A DNA stretch of 64,000 nucleotides. Source: Gracilaria vermiculophylla (lineage: Eukaryota; Rhodophyta; Florideophyceae; Gracilariales; Gracilariaceae). The position numbers and the translations under genes are program-made. The stretch's first letter is position 1. Each line of letters opens with the position of its first letter. This document shows, piece after piece, positions 53,801 to 63,212 of the stretch. Location of the stretch: assembly GCA_019155205.2 (NCBI GenBank), contig JAHNZQ020000308.1, forward strand, positions 617,213 through 681,212, written 5' to 3'. The notes under the pieces were generated by a model, which saw only the letters and a list, made by a program, of their open reading frames with translations, searched no databases and was not told the origin of the DNA.

Positions 53801-54241
53801 GGCTTGTGCGCGCGCGCGTGGCGCGCGCCGTGCACGCGCGCGCGCCGTGAGTGGCTTGTCAGCTGCGGCTGGCGAGTGCGCGCCCGCATCACATCGGCGC
53901 CTGTTCGCGCGCCACACCGCCCCCCCCCGCAAAAATATCCCTTACGCACCCCTCCCCCGCCCACATAAAGCTCCGCGCGCAGCCCCTTCCGCCGCCACCG
54001 CGCCGTCGTCAGCCGCTTCCCGTTGACGACACGCAGCCAACAGCCGCCCTCCGCCCGCGCGCCAGCCCACCTCCAAGTCATCCCACATTCGCACCACCCC
54101 CCCCCCCCCCCAACTCCCCCCCCTTCAGTCCCCTCCGTACGCTCCTTTCCACGCCCCGGTCTCCGTTTAACCGACCGTTCACCGCGTCTCCGCCGTCACC
54201 ATCAGCAGTCCACGTACCCCCTTCCGCGCCCCGCCTCCGCA
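47832..54241. other. Intergenic, about 6.4 kb: AT-rich left, GC-rich right; no supported gene
   Basis: From 47832 to about 50900 the DNA is AT-rich with only short frames. From about 50950 to 53200 it is of mixed composition; frames at 50440, 50961 and 52056 (up to 159 codons) have no recognisable feature. From about 53220 to 54241 it is very GC-rich and should contain the promoter of the gene at 54242. It has a 7-bp GGGAGGC tandem repeat (53451-53493), C-rich runs (about 53920-54120), and GC-rich frames on both strands that I regard as artefacts. Confidence 0.5.
53451..53493 (+). repeat. 7-bp tandem repeat (GGGAGGC)n
   Basis: Six near-perfect copies of GGGAGGC/CGAGGCG lie in the GC-rich region upstream of the gene at 54242. 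Confidence 0.9.
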
Positions 54242-55510
54242 ATGGGCGCCGTCACCATCAAGCACCCACTTCCCCGCATCGCGGCCCTCTCTCCTGTTCC
54301 CACTATCCGCTCCATCACCGGCGTCGACGTCTGCCCGCCCGCCGCCACAGCAACCGCGCAGCCCGCGCCATGCTTTCGAAAAGCACCCGTCGTCGCTCGC
54401 CCTCTCACGCCTTTCGATGATGAGAACCCGATCCGCCTCGGCAAGCCGCGCATCTCGTCCGTTACCGACTCGGACTCGCAGAGCTCTTCGCCGCGCGCGT
54501 CCATTCGGCCGGACCGCGCGGCAAACCCGCCGCTGCGGCGCAAGCTGCCCGACGTGCCCAAGGTGCCGCCGGGCCCTCCGCGCAGCTCCGACGACGACGG
54601 GGGCGGCGACGACGACAACGACGACGCGGGCAGCACGTACAGCCACGCATCGGTTCTCAACCTGGACGATCTGGACGACGACCACCTGCTGGGCGTGCGG
54701 CGGTTGCGGCCCACGCTGCGTCAGTCGCGGTCGCGCGGCCAAAAGTGCGCGCGCCGCGCGGTGGTGCTAGCGTGCGACGAGTTCCAGCCGCACAACCGGC
54801 TGGAGCCGCTGTTCCAGCGCGCGGTGCTGGCGCTGACGGACGCCGTGGACGCGGACGCGCTGTCGGCGTCGGCGGCCGTGGCGTCGTTCCGCGCGTTCTC
54901 GCCGCTGTACACCAACACGGAACGCGCGGTGATTGCAAGCGTGTTCCGCAACGTGTCGGCGCAGCTGCGGCGCGAGGCGCCCACGCCCTGGCGCTCGCCG
55001 CTGAGCGGCGAGCCGCCGCGCGTGGTGCTGCCGGACGGCGTGGACGAGGCGCTGATGCGCGCCGTCATGTACGGGGCGCACATCCTGCCGGCGGCCGGGC
55101 CGGAGACGATTCTGATCCGGCTGGCGGGCGCGTACCACCGCGAGCAGCTGCGCAAGCGGTGCTGCAAGTCGCAGCGCGTGACGGTGCCGCTGTCGTTTGC
55201 CATGACGCTGACGGCGCTGTTGGCGGCGCTGTCGCGACTGGAGTGCTCGCCGTCGTTCCGGCGGCTCCGCAGCCGCGCGGCCGTCAGCCGCGCCGCGGAG
55301 CCGCACGCGGTGGTCGTGGTCAAGGCCAACTACGACGGCGCCAAGCTGTGGTTTGACGTGTCGCTGCACGGCGAGGCGCCGTGCACCGTGCTGTTCCGGA
55401 AACCGAGGCTGATGCCGTCGAGGAAGGCGCCAGACTTCGAGGCGGTGGTGGCGGAGGTGGCTGGCGTCATGACCGAGTTTGGCGACATGGTGAGCGCCGG
55501 GCAGGCGTGA
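54242..55510 (+). CDS. Hypothetical GC-rich protein, unknown family
   Basis: 422 residues from ATG 54242; the frame continues upstream to 54023, but that part is a Pro/His-rich translation of the C-rich leader. The N-terminal half (1-175) is disordered, with Pro/Ser and an Asp-rich run (about 115-130, DDDGGGDDDNDD). From about 175 the protein looks folded: VVLACDEFQPHNRLEPLFQR, ALTDAVDADALSASAAVASF, PLYTNTERAVIASVFRNVSA, and near the end VVVVKANYDGAKLWFDVSLH then CTVLFRKP. Strong GC at third codon positions and a sensible mix of acidic, basic and hydrophobic residues support a real gene, but I do not recognise the family. It is intronless and converges on another orphan gene (185 bases between stops). 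Confidence 0.65.
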   Translation: MGAVTIKHPLPRIAALSPVPTIRSITGVDVCPPAATATAQPAPCFRKAPVVARPLTPFDDENPIRLGKPRISSVTDSDSQSSSPRASIRPDRAANPPLRRKLPDVPKVPPGPPRSSDDDGGGDDDNDDAGSTYSHASVLNLDDLDDDHLLGVRRLRPTLRQSRSRGQKCARRAVVLACDEFQPHNRLEPLFQRAVLALTDAVDADALSASAAVASFRAFSPLYTNTERAVIASVFRNVSAQLRREAPTPWRSPLSGEPPRVVLPDGVDEALMRAVMYGAHILPAAGPETILIRLAGAYHREQLRKRCCKSQRVTVPLSFAMTLTALLAALSRLECSPSFRRLRSRAAVSRAAEPHAVVVVKANYDGAKLWFDVSLHGEAPCTVLFRKPRLMPSRKAPDFEAVVAEVAGVMTEFGDMVSAGQA

Positions 55511-55695
55511 GCGCCGCGGCGTGGGCGGCGGTTGGGAAGGGGGGGGGAAGGGGGGGGAGCGGGGGCCGCTCCCGACTGGGGGAGAGCGCGCGCGCCGACC
55601 GGCGCTCTCAATTTTTTTTCTGTTCCTATTTTTTCTTTTTTGAATGCTTTTTGTTCGCACTCAGGGACGGCGGGCAACAGTTGTGTTTTACGAGT

Positions 55696-56544
55696 TCAGG
55701 GCGCGCGCCTCCGCGCGCCGCCCGCCCTGTCCGCCAAGTAAAACAACACGCGCTCCACCGCGTCGCTGACGTCGCCCGCGCGTCTCATGGGCAGCTCCGG
55801 CGCGGGCGCGACGCCCAGCCCCTCCAGCGCGGCCTCTCTCCGCGCCGCGTCGCGCGCAAGGTCGGCCAGAAACGCCGCGTCCATGTCCGGCCCCGTGAAC
55901 ACGCCCGACTCGCTCACTGCGTCGTCGGCGTCGCCGCCCGCCTCGCCGCCCGCCGCGCGCGCCTGCATCTCGCGCCGCTTCCGTCTCACGATGCGCTCCA
56001 GCTCCTGAATGACGCACGCCTTGGGCGCGCGCCCCGCGCGCGGCGGCCAGCTGTCCTCCGCGGCGCCGGCCGCGCCGTCGCTCTGCGACGTGATGGAGCA
56101 CATGCTGTCGGCGCAGCGCGCCGCGGCGCGCCGCAGCGGCGCGTGCTGCCGCGGCGCGCGCGGCGCGTCGCTGGCGCGCGCGCTGGCGGAGTGCGCGTGC
56201 CAGTCGTCCGCGCAGCGCGGGGTGGGCGGGCGGCGCGTGCTCGCTGCCGCTGGCGGCTGCGCCGCCGACGGGCCGGCGCACCACTGCGCGTTGTGGCCGT
56301 CGCAGACGCACGGCTGCAGGCAGCACGACTCGCTGACGCACGGCTGCTTGGCTGGGCGCGGCGCGCGGGGGCGCGCGGTGGGCGCGTCCGCCGCGAAGGC
56401 GGCTTCGCTGTCGAACACAGCCTCGTGTGTGTCGCCGCTGCAGTTGACCATGTTGAGTGCGTTGGTGTTGTTGACGTTGTTGCAGTGTTGCAGCGGTGGC
56501 TTGTGCGAGTGCGACTTGAGTATGGGCACAACTGTGCGGATCAT
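55696..56544 (-). CDS. Hypothetical GC-rich protein, unknown family
   Basis: 282 residues from ATG 56544. The N-terminal part has several Cys and His residues (ESCCLQPCVCDGHNAQWC, about residues 72-89), possibly metal binding. The middle is Arg/Ala/Ser-rich. The C-terminal part is helical and charged (CVIQELERIVRRKRREMQAR; AAFLADLARDAARREAALEG; DAVERVLFYLADRAGG). Of the overlapping GC-rich frames on both strands, this is the only one with a balanced residue composition. A palindromic TATA-like GTTATATAAC at 56560-56569 lies only 16 bases before this ATG, so transcription may start inside the frame and the true start may be Met32 (56451). No known family. Confidence 0.5.
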   Translation of the reverse strand: MIRTVVPILKSHSHKPPLQHCNNVNNTNALNMVNCSGDTHEAVFDSEAAFAADAPTARPRAPRPAKQPCVSESCCLQPCVCDGHNAQWCAGPSAAQPPAAASTRRPPTPRCADDWHAHSASARASDAPRAPRQHAPLRRAAARCADSMCSITSQSDGAAGAAEDSWPPRAGRAPKACVIQELERIVRRKRREMQARAAGGEAGGDADDAVSESGVFTGPDMDAAFLADLARDAARREAALEGLGVAPAPELPMRRAGDVSDAVERVLFYLADRAGGARRRAP

Positions 56545-56559
56545 GGTTTGCGGTGGTTG

Positions 56560-56569
56560 TTATATAACA
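56560..56569. promoter_or_regulatory. Palindromic TATA-like element
   Basis: GTTATATAAC reads the same on both strands. It is the only strong TATA-like patch close to the orphan gene that starts at 56544 on the minus strand. Confidence 0.35.
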
Positions 56570-59424
56570 CGCAGTGCGCGCGTGGGAGGAGAGGGAGAGC
56601 ACACAGTGAGGATCGCAACGCAAAAGTTATGATTGACTTTTGCGGTGGATGTGGTGTGCAAGAGTTGTAAGGGGCGAACGACAGGCGACCAAGAAGACGT
56701 GAACACACACAACAAGTGCGGCGCGACGCGCGGCCACGCAGCGTCTCGCTTATAAACGCGAGTGGCGCATGCATTGTACCGCGCAGCGCACAGCGCACGC
56801 ACACCAGTGGCTGCGCGCCCTGAGCACTGGGGGACGCCGATCTGGAACGGCGGGCGTAGCTGAGGGGAGCCAAAGCAGCGCGCGTTGACAGCAGACAACA
56901 TCACGGCGAATGGGCGAGGCTGAGAGTGCGAATTATACAACGTGTTGCGCGGCGGGGCTCGGAAGGCACGTTTTGGGGTACATTGCAGCTGAGCAATTGC
57001 ACAACAGCGCCGATAGATCAACGTAACACTCGCCGCCCACAACGCGCCGTTTAGGGATATGTGCACTGCGCCCAACGCGAGAGCGAGCGCGCGTATCAAA
57101 ATGTCGCGCTCGTGACGCGCGTACGGCCGCCACCGCCGCCGCTCTCCCGCGCGCCGCGCCGCGCACGCGTGCAATTCATGTGCGGCCCGCGCCATTTGGC
57201 GCCCCGCCGCGCCCGACGTTGCAAGTGATGCGTGGCCGCGCGCCGCGCTCCGTGCCATGCCGCGCGCCGCCAGCCGCCGATTGCAACGCACCCCGCGCCG
57301 CTCGCCGCCGCGGTCGTTCGCCTGCCGGCACGCCGCCTCCGCCGTCGCCCCGCTCAGCAACAATTCAAACTTTGTCGTGCGCAGTACGCCCATTCCGTCA
57401 CCTCTCCGCCCATTCCATCCCCTACCTCGCGCCTGACAGTGCAGCCAGCCCTAGCTCTACGGAAGGCGCAGCAGCCTTCCGCCGCCGCCGCCGCCGCCGC
57501 CCGCCGCCGCCGCCGCCCGCCGCCGCCGCCGCCGCCGCCGCCGTCGCCGTCGCCGTGGCTGACAGCCACGCCACGCTTTCCCGCCGTGGAAGCGCACTGG
57601 CCAATGGCCGCTGGCCGCGTTTCTCGTGCGGCCGACAGCATTCAAATTCGTGCGCGCTCCGAAGCGCCCCCCCCCCCCCCCCACCGCCAGCGCTCTTCGC
57701 GCGCGCGATTCCGCGTCTGCCTCACGTGCCATCCGTGTCGGTCCCCATGCGGCGCGGCGCACAGTCACCGTCACCTTTGGTTTGCATTTCGCACGCCCCG
57801 CGCTGCAACCGCCACCCTCCACGCTTGCACCCCTCCGAACCCACCTCCCGCCGCAGCGCACAGCTTGCCTGCGCCTCCGCATCCTGCTTCCAGTCGCACA
57901 ACGCGTCGCACCCGCTGCGCGCCCCAGAGCCTTCCAGAGCACCGCTTTCCAGAGCCTTCTTCACCCAGAGCCCGCCATGAGCGCCGCGGCACGCCCTCCT
58001 CAACCTCAATCTTCACAGGCCGTGGGTGACGATCCATAACCGCCAGCCACATGCGTCAACCAAGCTCATCTACCTCCTCCATATGTGCACTTTTCTCCGA
58101 ACCGTCCATTCTGCGCCTCACGCTTCAGCTGCCCTCAAAGCCGCGGTGCACGGAGAATGACCAGTCCGCTAGATCGCCCAGATACTTGCTCCACCCCACA
58201 CCACACACCCCAGCACGTCCGAGCCGCACAACACCCGCGCTGCAACTGCCTGTGTCGCGATCACAGCCAACTTTGCTCAACTGTCTTGGCGATCTTAGCC
58301 TTGGCGAGCCTTGCCTCGGCGAGCCTTGCCTTGGCGATCCGATCCAAGCCTTGGCGATCCTACCCTTGGCGATCCTAGCCTTGCCAATCCTGCCCTTGCC
58401 AATCCTGCCCTTGGCTATCATTCCCTTTGTCACATTATGTGCGCGTCATACATGTACTTTATCTGCACCGAGGGCACGTCGCCCTAGCCAGCAAGCAGCA
58501 CACTCCATGCTTGCAGCCAAATGCATTCGCAAATCGCACAAACTACAATGCACCACCTTGTGCTGCGTTGCGGTTTGCTCTCGACCATCACATTCCGCAA
58601 GCGCGCCCTCATCGCCACTAGAAAAATCCTCACCCACTCTTTCGTTTACGCGCATCGGCAGCGGTCTATTGCAGCCAAACAAAGGCCGTCGCTCGGCGTC
58701 ATAACTCGCAGCAATCGCTGCAACTGTCGGACATCACAAATTTATAACAACCTACGTCCCAACATTCAAAGCTGTGCCTCCTCACGCAAGCAAGCAAACC
58801 ATACTCACAACTAGCTTTTGACTATCGCTCCCGGCACGCTCATCGGAAAGCGTAACAAATACTGCCATTGCCGCCAGGGCATCGAAAAGTCGATTACAAC
58901 ATGTTTGCCCACTGCGTCAAGGAAGCATACAAAACATTTAGCACGTGCATGCATCTACTCGTCATGCGCTCAAACATGCGCGTCCTTCAAATGTGCGCAT
59001 CCATGGACGCCTTGATGGCGACGAATGGCACACTCACTTGTAGTTCCAATCGCTTAGACGCGTTCGTGCCATGATGTTCATGACAAACGCTCTGTGAAAA
59101 AAAGACCCAACCAACAGTTCCGAACACAACAGAACAACAGCACATCTCATCAATGTGTAGTAAATTACGTAGGTAGCCCGACATGCCAAAGAAAAGGAAC
59201 AACAACCCGTCGCAAATGCTCGTGTAGCTCGCAATCAATCGTCGCAAAACAAAGTGGTTGGAAGGGTGGAAGCGCATGTAAACCGCAACCTTTCATGCCT
59301 CACATTGCCTTTTGAACTTACCTTGGCAGCAACTCTGCTCGTCGCGCCGCAGAACGGTGCCCGTTTCGACCATCTGTTTTCTCCATACGGTTTGGCGTCG
59401 ATATCGAATGATTGGCAGGTTAGT
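56570..59424. other. Intergenic, GC-rich; CCG runs and a 15-bp minisatellite
   Basis: About 2.9 kb between the minus orphan gene and the minus RS-rich gene. It has CCG/CGC trinucleotide runs at about 57478-57553, a C run at about 57666-57682 and the minisatellite at 58285-58424. Many long frames cross the GC-rich part on both strands, but all have compositional bias and none is recognisable. After about 58430 the DNA is of ordinary composition and appears empty. Confidence 0.5.
58285..58424 (+). repeat. 15-bp minisatellite, nine units
   Basis: Nine consecutive units of the form CTTGGCGATCCTAGC, eight of 15 bp and one (58330-58349) of 20 bp. The last three read CTTGCCAATCCTGCC twice and then a weaker copy. 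As the period is a multiple of three, every frame reads as a five-residue repeat. Confidence 0.93.
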
Positions 59425-60795
59425 TCATTTTAAAGATGGATTCTTCTTCAAGCTGGCTAACGCCTTGGATCGTAAATGCTGCAATTTCGTCGTGGCCTCA
59501 TGCCCCTTGCTGTCTACTGACGAGCCCGGCCCAGCCGATGCATTGGGCTTGTGCTCGAATTCGTCACGTCCCGCAACTTCAGACACTCGTCTTACTTCAT
59601 CATCATCGACAACGCGACGCATGCCCCGCGGAGATGGTGCATTCGTTATGTTTTGAGCTCTTTCATCGGATGCACGTCGCGTTGCACCGCCCTCGTCGCG
59701 CGGTCTCCGAGACAGTGCATCCCTCAAATCTCTAGACTTTTCCATTCTATCGTCGCGGGGAGGGCTGCGATCGCGATCGTCCACGTTTCGACGGTCTGGA
59801 GAGCGACCGTGCGGGCTGCGATCACGCCGTTCACCATATCTTTGATCTGGCCTTCGAAGCGGTGGTGGAGGACTACGACGGCGTTCCTCAGGCGGTCTGC
59901 CGTCACCATAGCGATCAGGAGGAGTGTCGTACCTGCCAGAGTCCCGCTCGGCGTAGTAGCGATCCCTATCAGACTCTTCGTCCGAGTAGCGGTGCCTTCG
60001 GCGGCGTTTCCTGGAGCGGCGACCGCGGTCATCGTCGTCCGAATCGCTGTCGTAGTGACGATCGAGACGACGATCGCGATCCGCTCGTTTTCGGCGTCTT
60101 CTTGACCGGCGTTCGTGATGCCTCCTCCTATCGCGCGACTCATGGTACCTGTAGCGTCCCACAGAGGAAGAGGAACGCGAACGAGATCGGTCGGGTCTAT
60201 TCGGCCTTCGACGGTGGGGACGTGATCTCCCCTCCGACATGGCCGCGTCGGAGTGTGCGCGTGTCACAGCAGGCTGATGATCGCGTCCATTCTGTGCACT
60301 GTTAAGTGCGGGAGCATTTTCGTCTGCTGGTTCTACACAAATGTACTTCCACATCTTCTCGATGAAGATATCCGGATCGTCGACAAACGGAGTTATGGAG
60401 ACTTTTACGCCGTGCTTGTGATTGTTTCCCGGTGCCTTGAGATGCGCAACGCAAACTGCGATGAGAACGTGTCTTTCGCTCGTGCGCAGGAAGCGGAACT
60501 TTCTGCTGAGGTAGTGCCTGGCGTCTTCCATGTTGAACTTGGCGACAGATTGCGGGGGGACAGATTGCGGGGGGACAGATTGCGGGGGCAGCGGAGACTG
60601 GGAGCGTTGGGGCGTGTTCGGCGGGCGGATGGCCTCATCGGAGGGCCGCCGCTTGTCCAGAGTGCTGGCGCGGGGCGGATGGTCGCCAGATTCTGCGGAA
60701 AGAGCCGTGCGGTCTTTTTGGCGATGATACGGCTGCTCGTTGGGAGAAGGGGGGGCTTCCATCGCGTGAAGTGGAGGCCGCCGTTGTGCGGTCAT
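59425..60795 (-). CDS. RS-domain (SR-like) nuclear protein, probable splicing-related
   Basis: 456 residues. The N-terminus has PPQSV three times in a row (about 69-83), from a 15-bp DNA repeat. A short folded-looking segment (about 87-155; DARHYLSRKFRFLRTSERHV, VDDPDIFIEKMWKYICVE) is unfamiliar. A very long Arg/Ser/Asp-rich RS domain (about 190-390; RSRSRSSSSVGRYRYH, DRDRRLDRHYDSDSDD, RSRKRRRRHRYSDEE) is typical of proteins in nuclear speckles, where SR kinases phosphorylate it. The C-terminus ends with a helix LQHLRSKALASLKKN. RS proteins act in pre-mRNA splicing or export, so a role there is likely but inferred. There is no RRM domain. The start (60795, or Met12 at 60762) is uncertain. Confidence 0.7.
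   Translation of the reverse strand: MTAQRRPPLHAMEAPPSPNEQPYHRQKDRTALSAESGDHPPRASTLDKRRPSDEAIRPPNTPQRSQSPLPPQSVPPQSVPPQSVAKFNMEDARHYLSRKFRFLRTSERHVLIAVCVAHLKAPGNNHKHGVKVSITPFVDDPDIFIEKMWKYICVEPADENAPALNSAQNGRDHQPAVTRAHSDAAMSEGRSRPHRRRPNRPDRSRSRSSSSVGRYRYHESRDRRRHHERRSRRRRKRADRDRRLDRHYDSDSDDDDRGRRSRKRRRRHRYSDEESDRDRYYAERDSGRYDTPPDRYGDGRPPEERRRSPPPPLRRPDQRYGERRDRSPHGRSPDRRNVDDRDRSPPRDDRMEKSRDLRDALSRRPRDEGGATRRASDERAQNITNAPSPRGMRRVVDDDEVRRVSEVAGRDEFEHKPNASAGPGSSVDSKGHEATTKLQHLRSKALASLKKNPSLK
60545..60589 (-). repeat. 15-bp triplicate repeat encoding PPQSV
   Basis: ACAGATTGCGGGGGG (plus strand) occurs three times in tandem inside the RS-rich gene, in frame. Confidence 0.95.
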
Positions 60796-61680
60796 TGGAA
60801 AGGCGTTTGTGTGCTGATTGCAGCGGGGTTGAAGGGGATATCGCGGCTGGCGGGCGCAGGTCTAGCGGGCGCAGGTCTTGCGGGCGCAGGTCATGCGCGC
60901 ACGCTCGATAAACGGAGCCCGAGTGGCGACCGGAGTCGGCAGAGACGCAGTCGAGGGAAACAGATGCGGACGCTACACGCAACGTAAATCGTAAGAGCCC
61001 CAACCTCTCATATTTTATCTACTTCACGCCGTGGACGGAGTGGCCAGCCGAGTTTTGGAAGCCGCGGCAGGATCCCATGCTCGCCAAAATAATGCACACA
61101 AATTGACACGTGGGAAACCGAGCCGAAGATCAATCGGACTGACGAAACGCTGGTGCCATATCATACAACTCATCTCTTCGGGAGCAACTTCGCATGCCAG
61201 ACTCAGTTTCTGGGCCAGCATAAGCAGCTAAGCAAAAATGGTGGAGCCCTAATTGTGAGGGCCGTTCTGGTATGTTGATCATCAGGACATGGGAGAAGCT
61301 CTTCGGCTCTCAGCGTGAACTCGGGAAACTTTGATGTCAGGTGGCAATATCATCGCTACAACGTACAGCCATGAAGATGAGCATGCGCAGCTTGTGTTGA
61401 GCACCTTTTAGCGACCATGGAACCCGTAAGCAAAGAGATGAAACACTACTCAGCGGCGCTTGCGCCTCATGTCAAAACGACGTCATCACTTTTACAAGGT
61501 ATTCTCTTTTTCGTGCTTCACAATCCTATTTCTGTTCAATATGGCCGCCTCGTAACGGTGACGTCCTTCCATCGTCATTTGCACAGGGCCCAGGGATAAA
61601 AGGAAACCCCAAACGACATCCATTCATGCTACGCAACTAATTCTCGATCAAAGGCCCTGAGCCTGGGCGAAGTACGTATT
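60796..61680. promoter_or_regulatory. RS-gene upstream region and 3' flank of JMJD7-like gene
   Basis: About 885 bases. A 15-bp unit (GCGGGCGCAGGTCTA) is repeated three times at 60850-60894, directly upstream of the RS-rich gene's start and likely in its promoter or leader. The rest has no recognisable gene; frames of up to 122 codons show nothing. Confidence 0.45.
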
Positions 61681-62866
61681 TTACTTTGTTATGTTTAAAT
61701 GTACCCTTCTTTCATTTGCTTCGCTCTCGCGAGCTTTCTGAAGGCCTGAACAAAGTTCTCTGTATATCCAATCTCGTCCAAAGCCCATCTCATACCAAAG
61801 ATTGACTGCTATCGTTATCCCTCGCTGAGAAACACGATGATCTTTGCCAAAACACACACAAAAAAGAAACAAGAAGTAACATGTTAATGATAAACTGAAA
61901 TCGAATTAAGCAAAATCAGAAAAGTAGGGTCTTTGCGTTCAACGTACACCATAAAGCAGGAATGTATAACACATCACCCGCATGTAGACAAACTCGCAGA
62001 CAGTCTGCGTACTTATCACTTATCACATCTTCGTCGATCCAAGCCGTCTCTCCTTCTTCCTTTAGGAGCTTCCAACCATCAAATTGAGTTACGGGCCGCA
62101 GCACCCGGTCCGAATGAGAATCATTCTTAACATCGCAATGGTGGCCATTGCCCTTCGAACTTTCATCCGCTTCCCACCTTGCCCTTTGCAAAGACGGCTT
62201 GCTCAAAAACGCTGCGTCACAAGGCGGGCGAAGCTCAAATATTTTCGTCCCTGTCACAACTGTGTACATATTTTCATAAGGATCGGAGTGCGTAGTTGAG
62301 ACAGATCGACCATCTCCAATCCATATGTTCTGCACGCTCGGTTGAACACAGTTGAAAGCATCACATGCAAACTGAAACAACGATTGGTCAATGTCCTCGA
62401 CCAACTGTGGCACGTCCGAAACCAGACTAGAGTTCTGGGCAGAATAGTATGGAACGTAGCCACAATCACAACCCCCGTGCGTCTGATGAGACTTGTGCGA
62501 TAGAAGAGCGTCGAGCATTTGTGAGAAAGGATATGCACGCTGCTCTGGCATCGCAAACACAGCCTGCTGCTTTCCAGATTTCGGGCAACGTGTCCGCACT
62601 ACTGCATCTGCTCTTCCGTCGGGTGTGTGTGTGACTTGTATGCGACTTTGACCAATCTTTTTGCGTAGATACTCAAAGTCGTTCTTCTCCCAGAGCGGGA
62701 TGGCCCGCCATGAGGAAGCGGCTGATCGCCAAACACATGGCAGGGATTGGCTAACGTGGTCCCGCAAGAACGACAGAGCCGTAGGTTGATTATGGTACTC
62801 CGCCGCTGTGCATGGAATCCATAAGGCCCGAGAATCTTGGAAAAGGGCTTCCAGAGTTTGTTGCAT
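61681..62866 (-). CDS. JMJD7-like JmjC 2-oxoglutarate oxygenase (two exons)
   Basis: Coding parts are 61948-62866 and 61681-61841, separated by a 106-bp intron, giving 359 residues. JMJD7 is an Fe(II)/2-oxoglutarate-dependent lysyl hydroxylase (DRG GTPases in mammals). The JmjC fold has iron ligands His193 and Asp195 in STTHSDPYENMYTV, Lys208 (TGTKIFELRPP) for 2-oxoglutarate, and the third ligand His308, which exists only after splicing: GDVLYIPALWYHRV. Exon 2 continues GITIAVNLWYEMGF, close to JMJD7's GCIAVNFWYDMEYD. Without splicing, exon 1 runs into LWCTLNAKTLLF-stop and the enzyme lacks its last iron ligand. The earlier part has the family's SLPCVWRSA start and IWIGDGRS before the first His. 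A loop between LRPP and GDVLY is longer than the core fold needs. The exact substrate is unknown. Confidence 0.92.
61842..61947 (-). other. Intron of the JMJD7-like gene (106 bp, GTACGT...AAG)
   Basis: Donor GTACGT begins at 61947 and the acceptor GGCAAAG ends at 61842 on the minus strand. Removing it rebuilds the Tyr codon T/AT and the motif ALWYHRV that holds the third iron ligand. Confidence 0.92.
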
Positions 62867-63212
62867 ACTTGGTGCCTTGCATTCACCCGTGGAACGTCAC
62901 ATACGAAGTGCTGAATGAGAGACAATAAATAATGACTGGGGGTGTCAGACACCAATTCTTCGCTTCGCAACGGATTCCAAAGTTGCTAAGTACGCAATTG
63001 TTGAGTCGTTTGGGGTTAGAGGTGCTGCCTGGCTTCAAAACTATAATCTGATAAATCTAGGGAGGTAAAGCTAGGACAAACTCAGAGGTCATTGCTTCCA
63101 AGGATCGATTACTCTGTGGTTGCATTGGTAAGGGAGTTGGACGGCAGAGTTGGAGCGTTACCATGGGTGGAGGTCGAGGCACCGTCTTCTTTCAGAGGCA
63201 GGAAAGAACTGA
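62867..63212. other. Intergenic before the mobile element
   Basis: About 345 bases upstream of the minus-strand JMJD7-like gene, so its promoter should be here. No repeat or gene seen. Confidence 0.4.

Noticed and set aside
55381..56670. 429-codon plus-strand frame antisense to the 55696-56544 gene
   Set aside because: Starts inside the preceding gene, is Arg/Ala/Gly-biased throughout, and is less plausible than the minus-strand frame.
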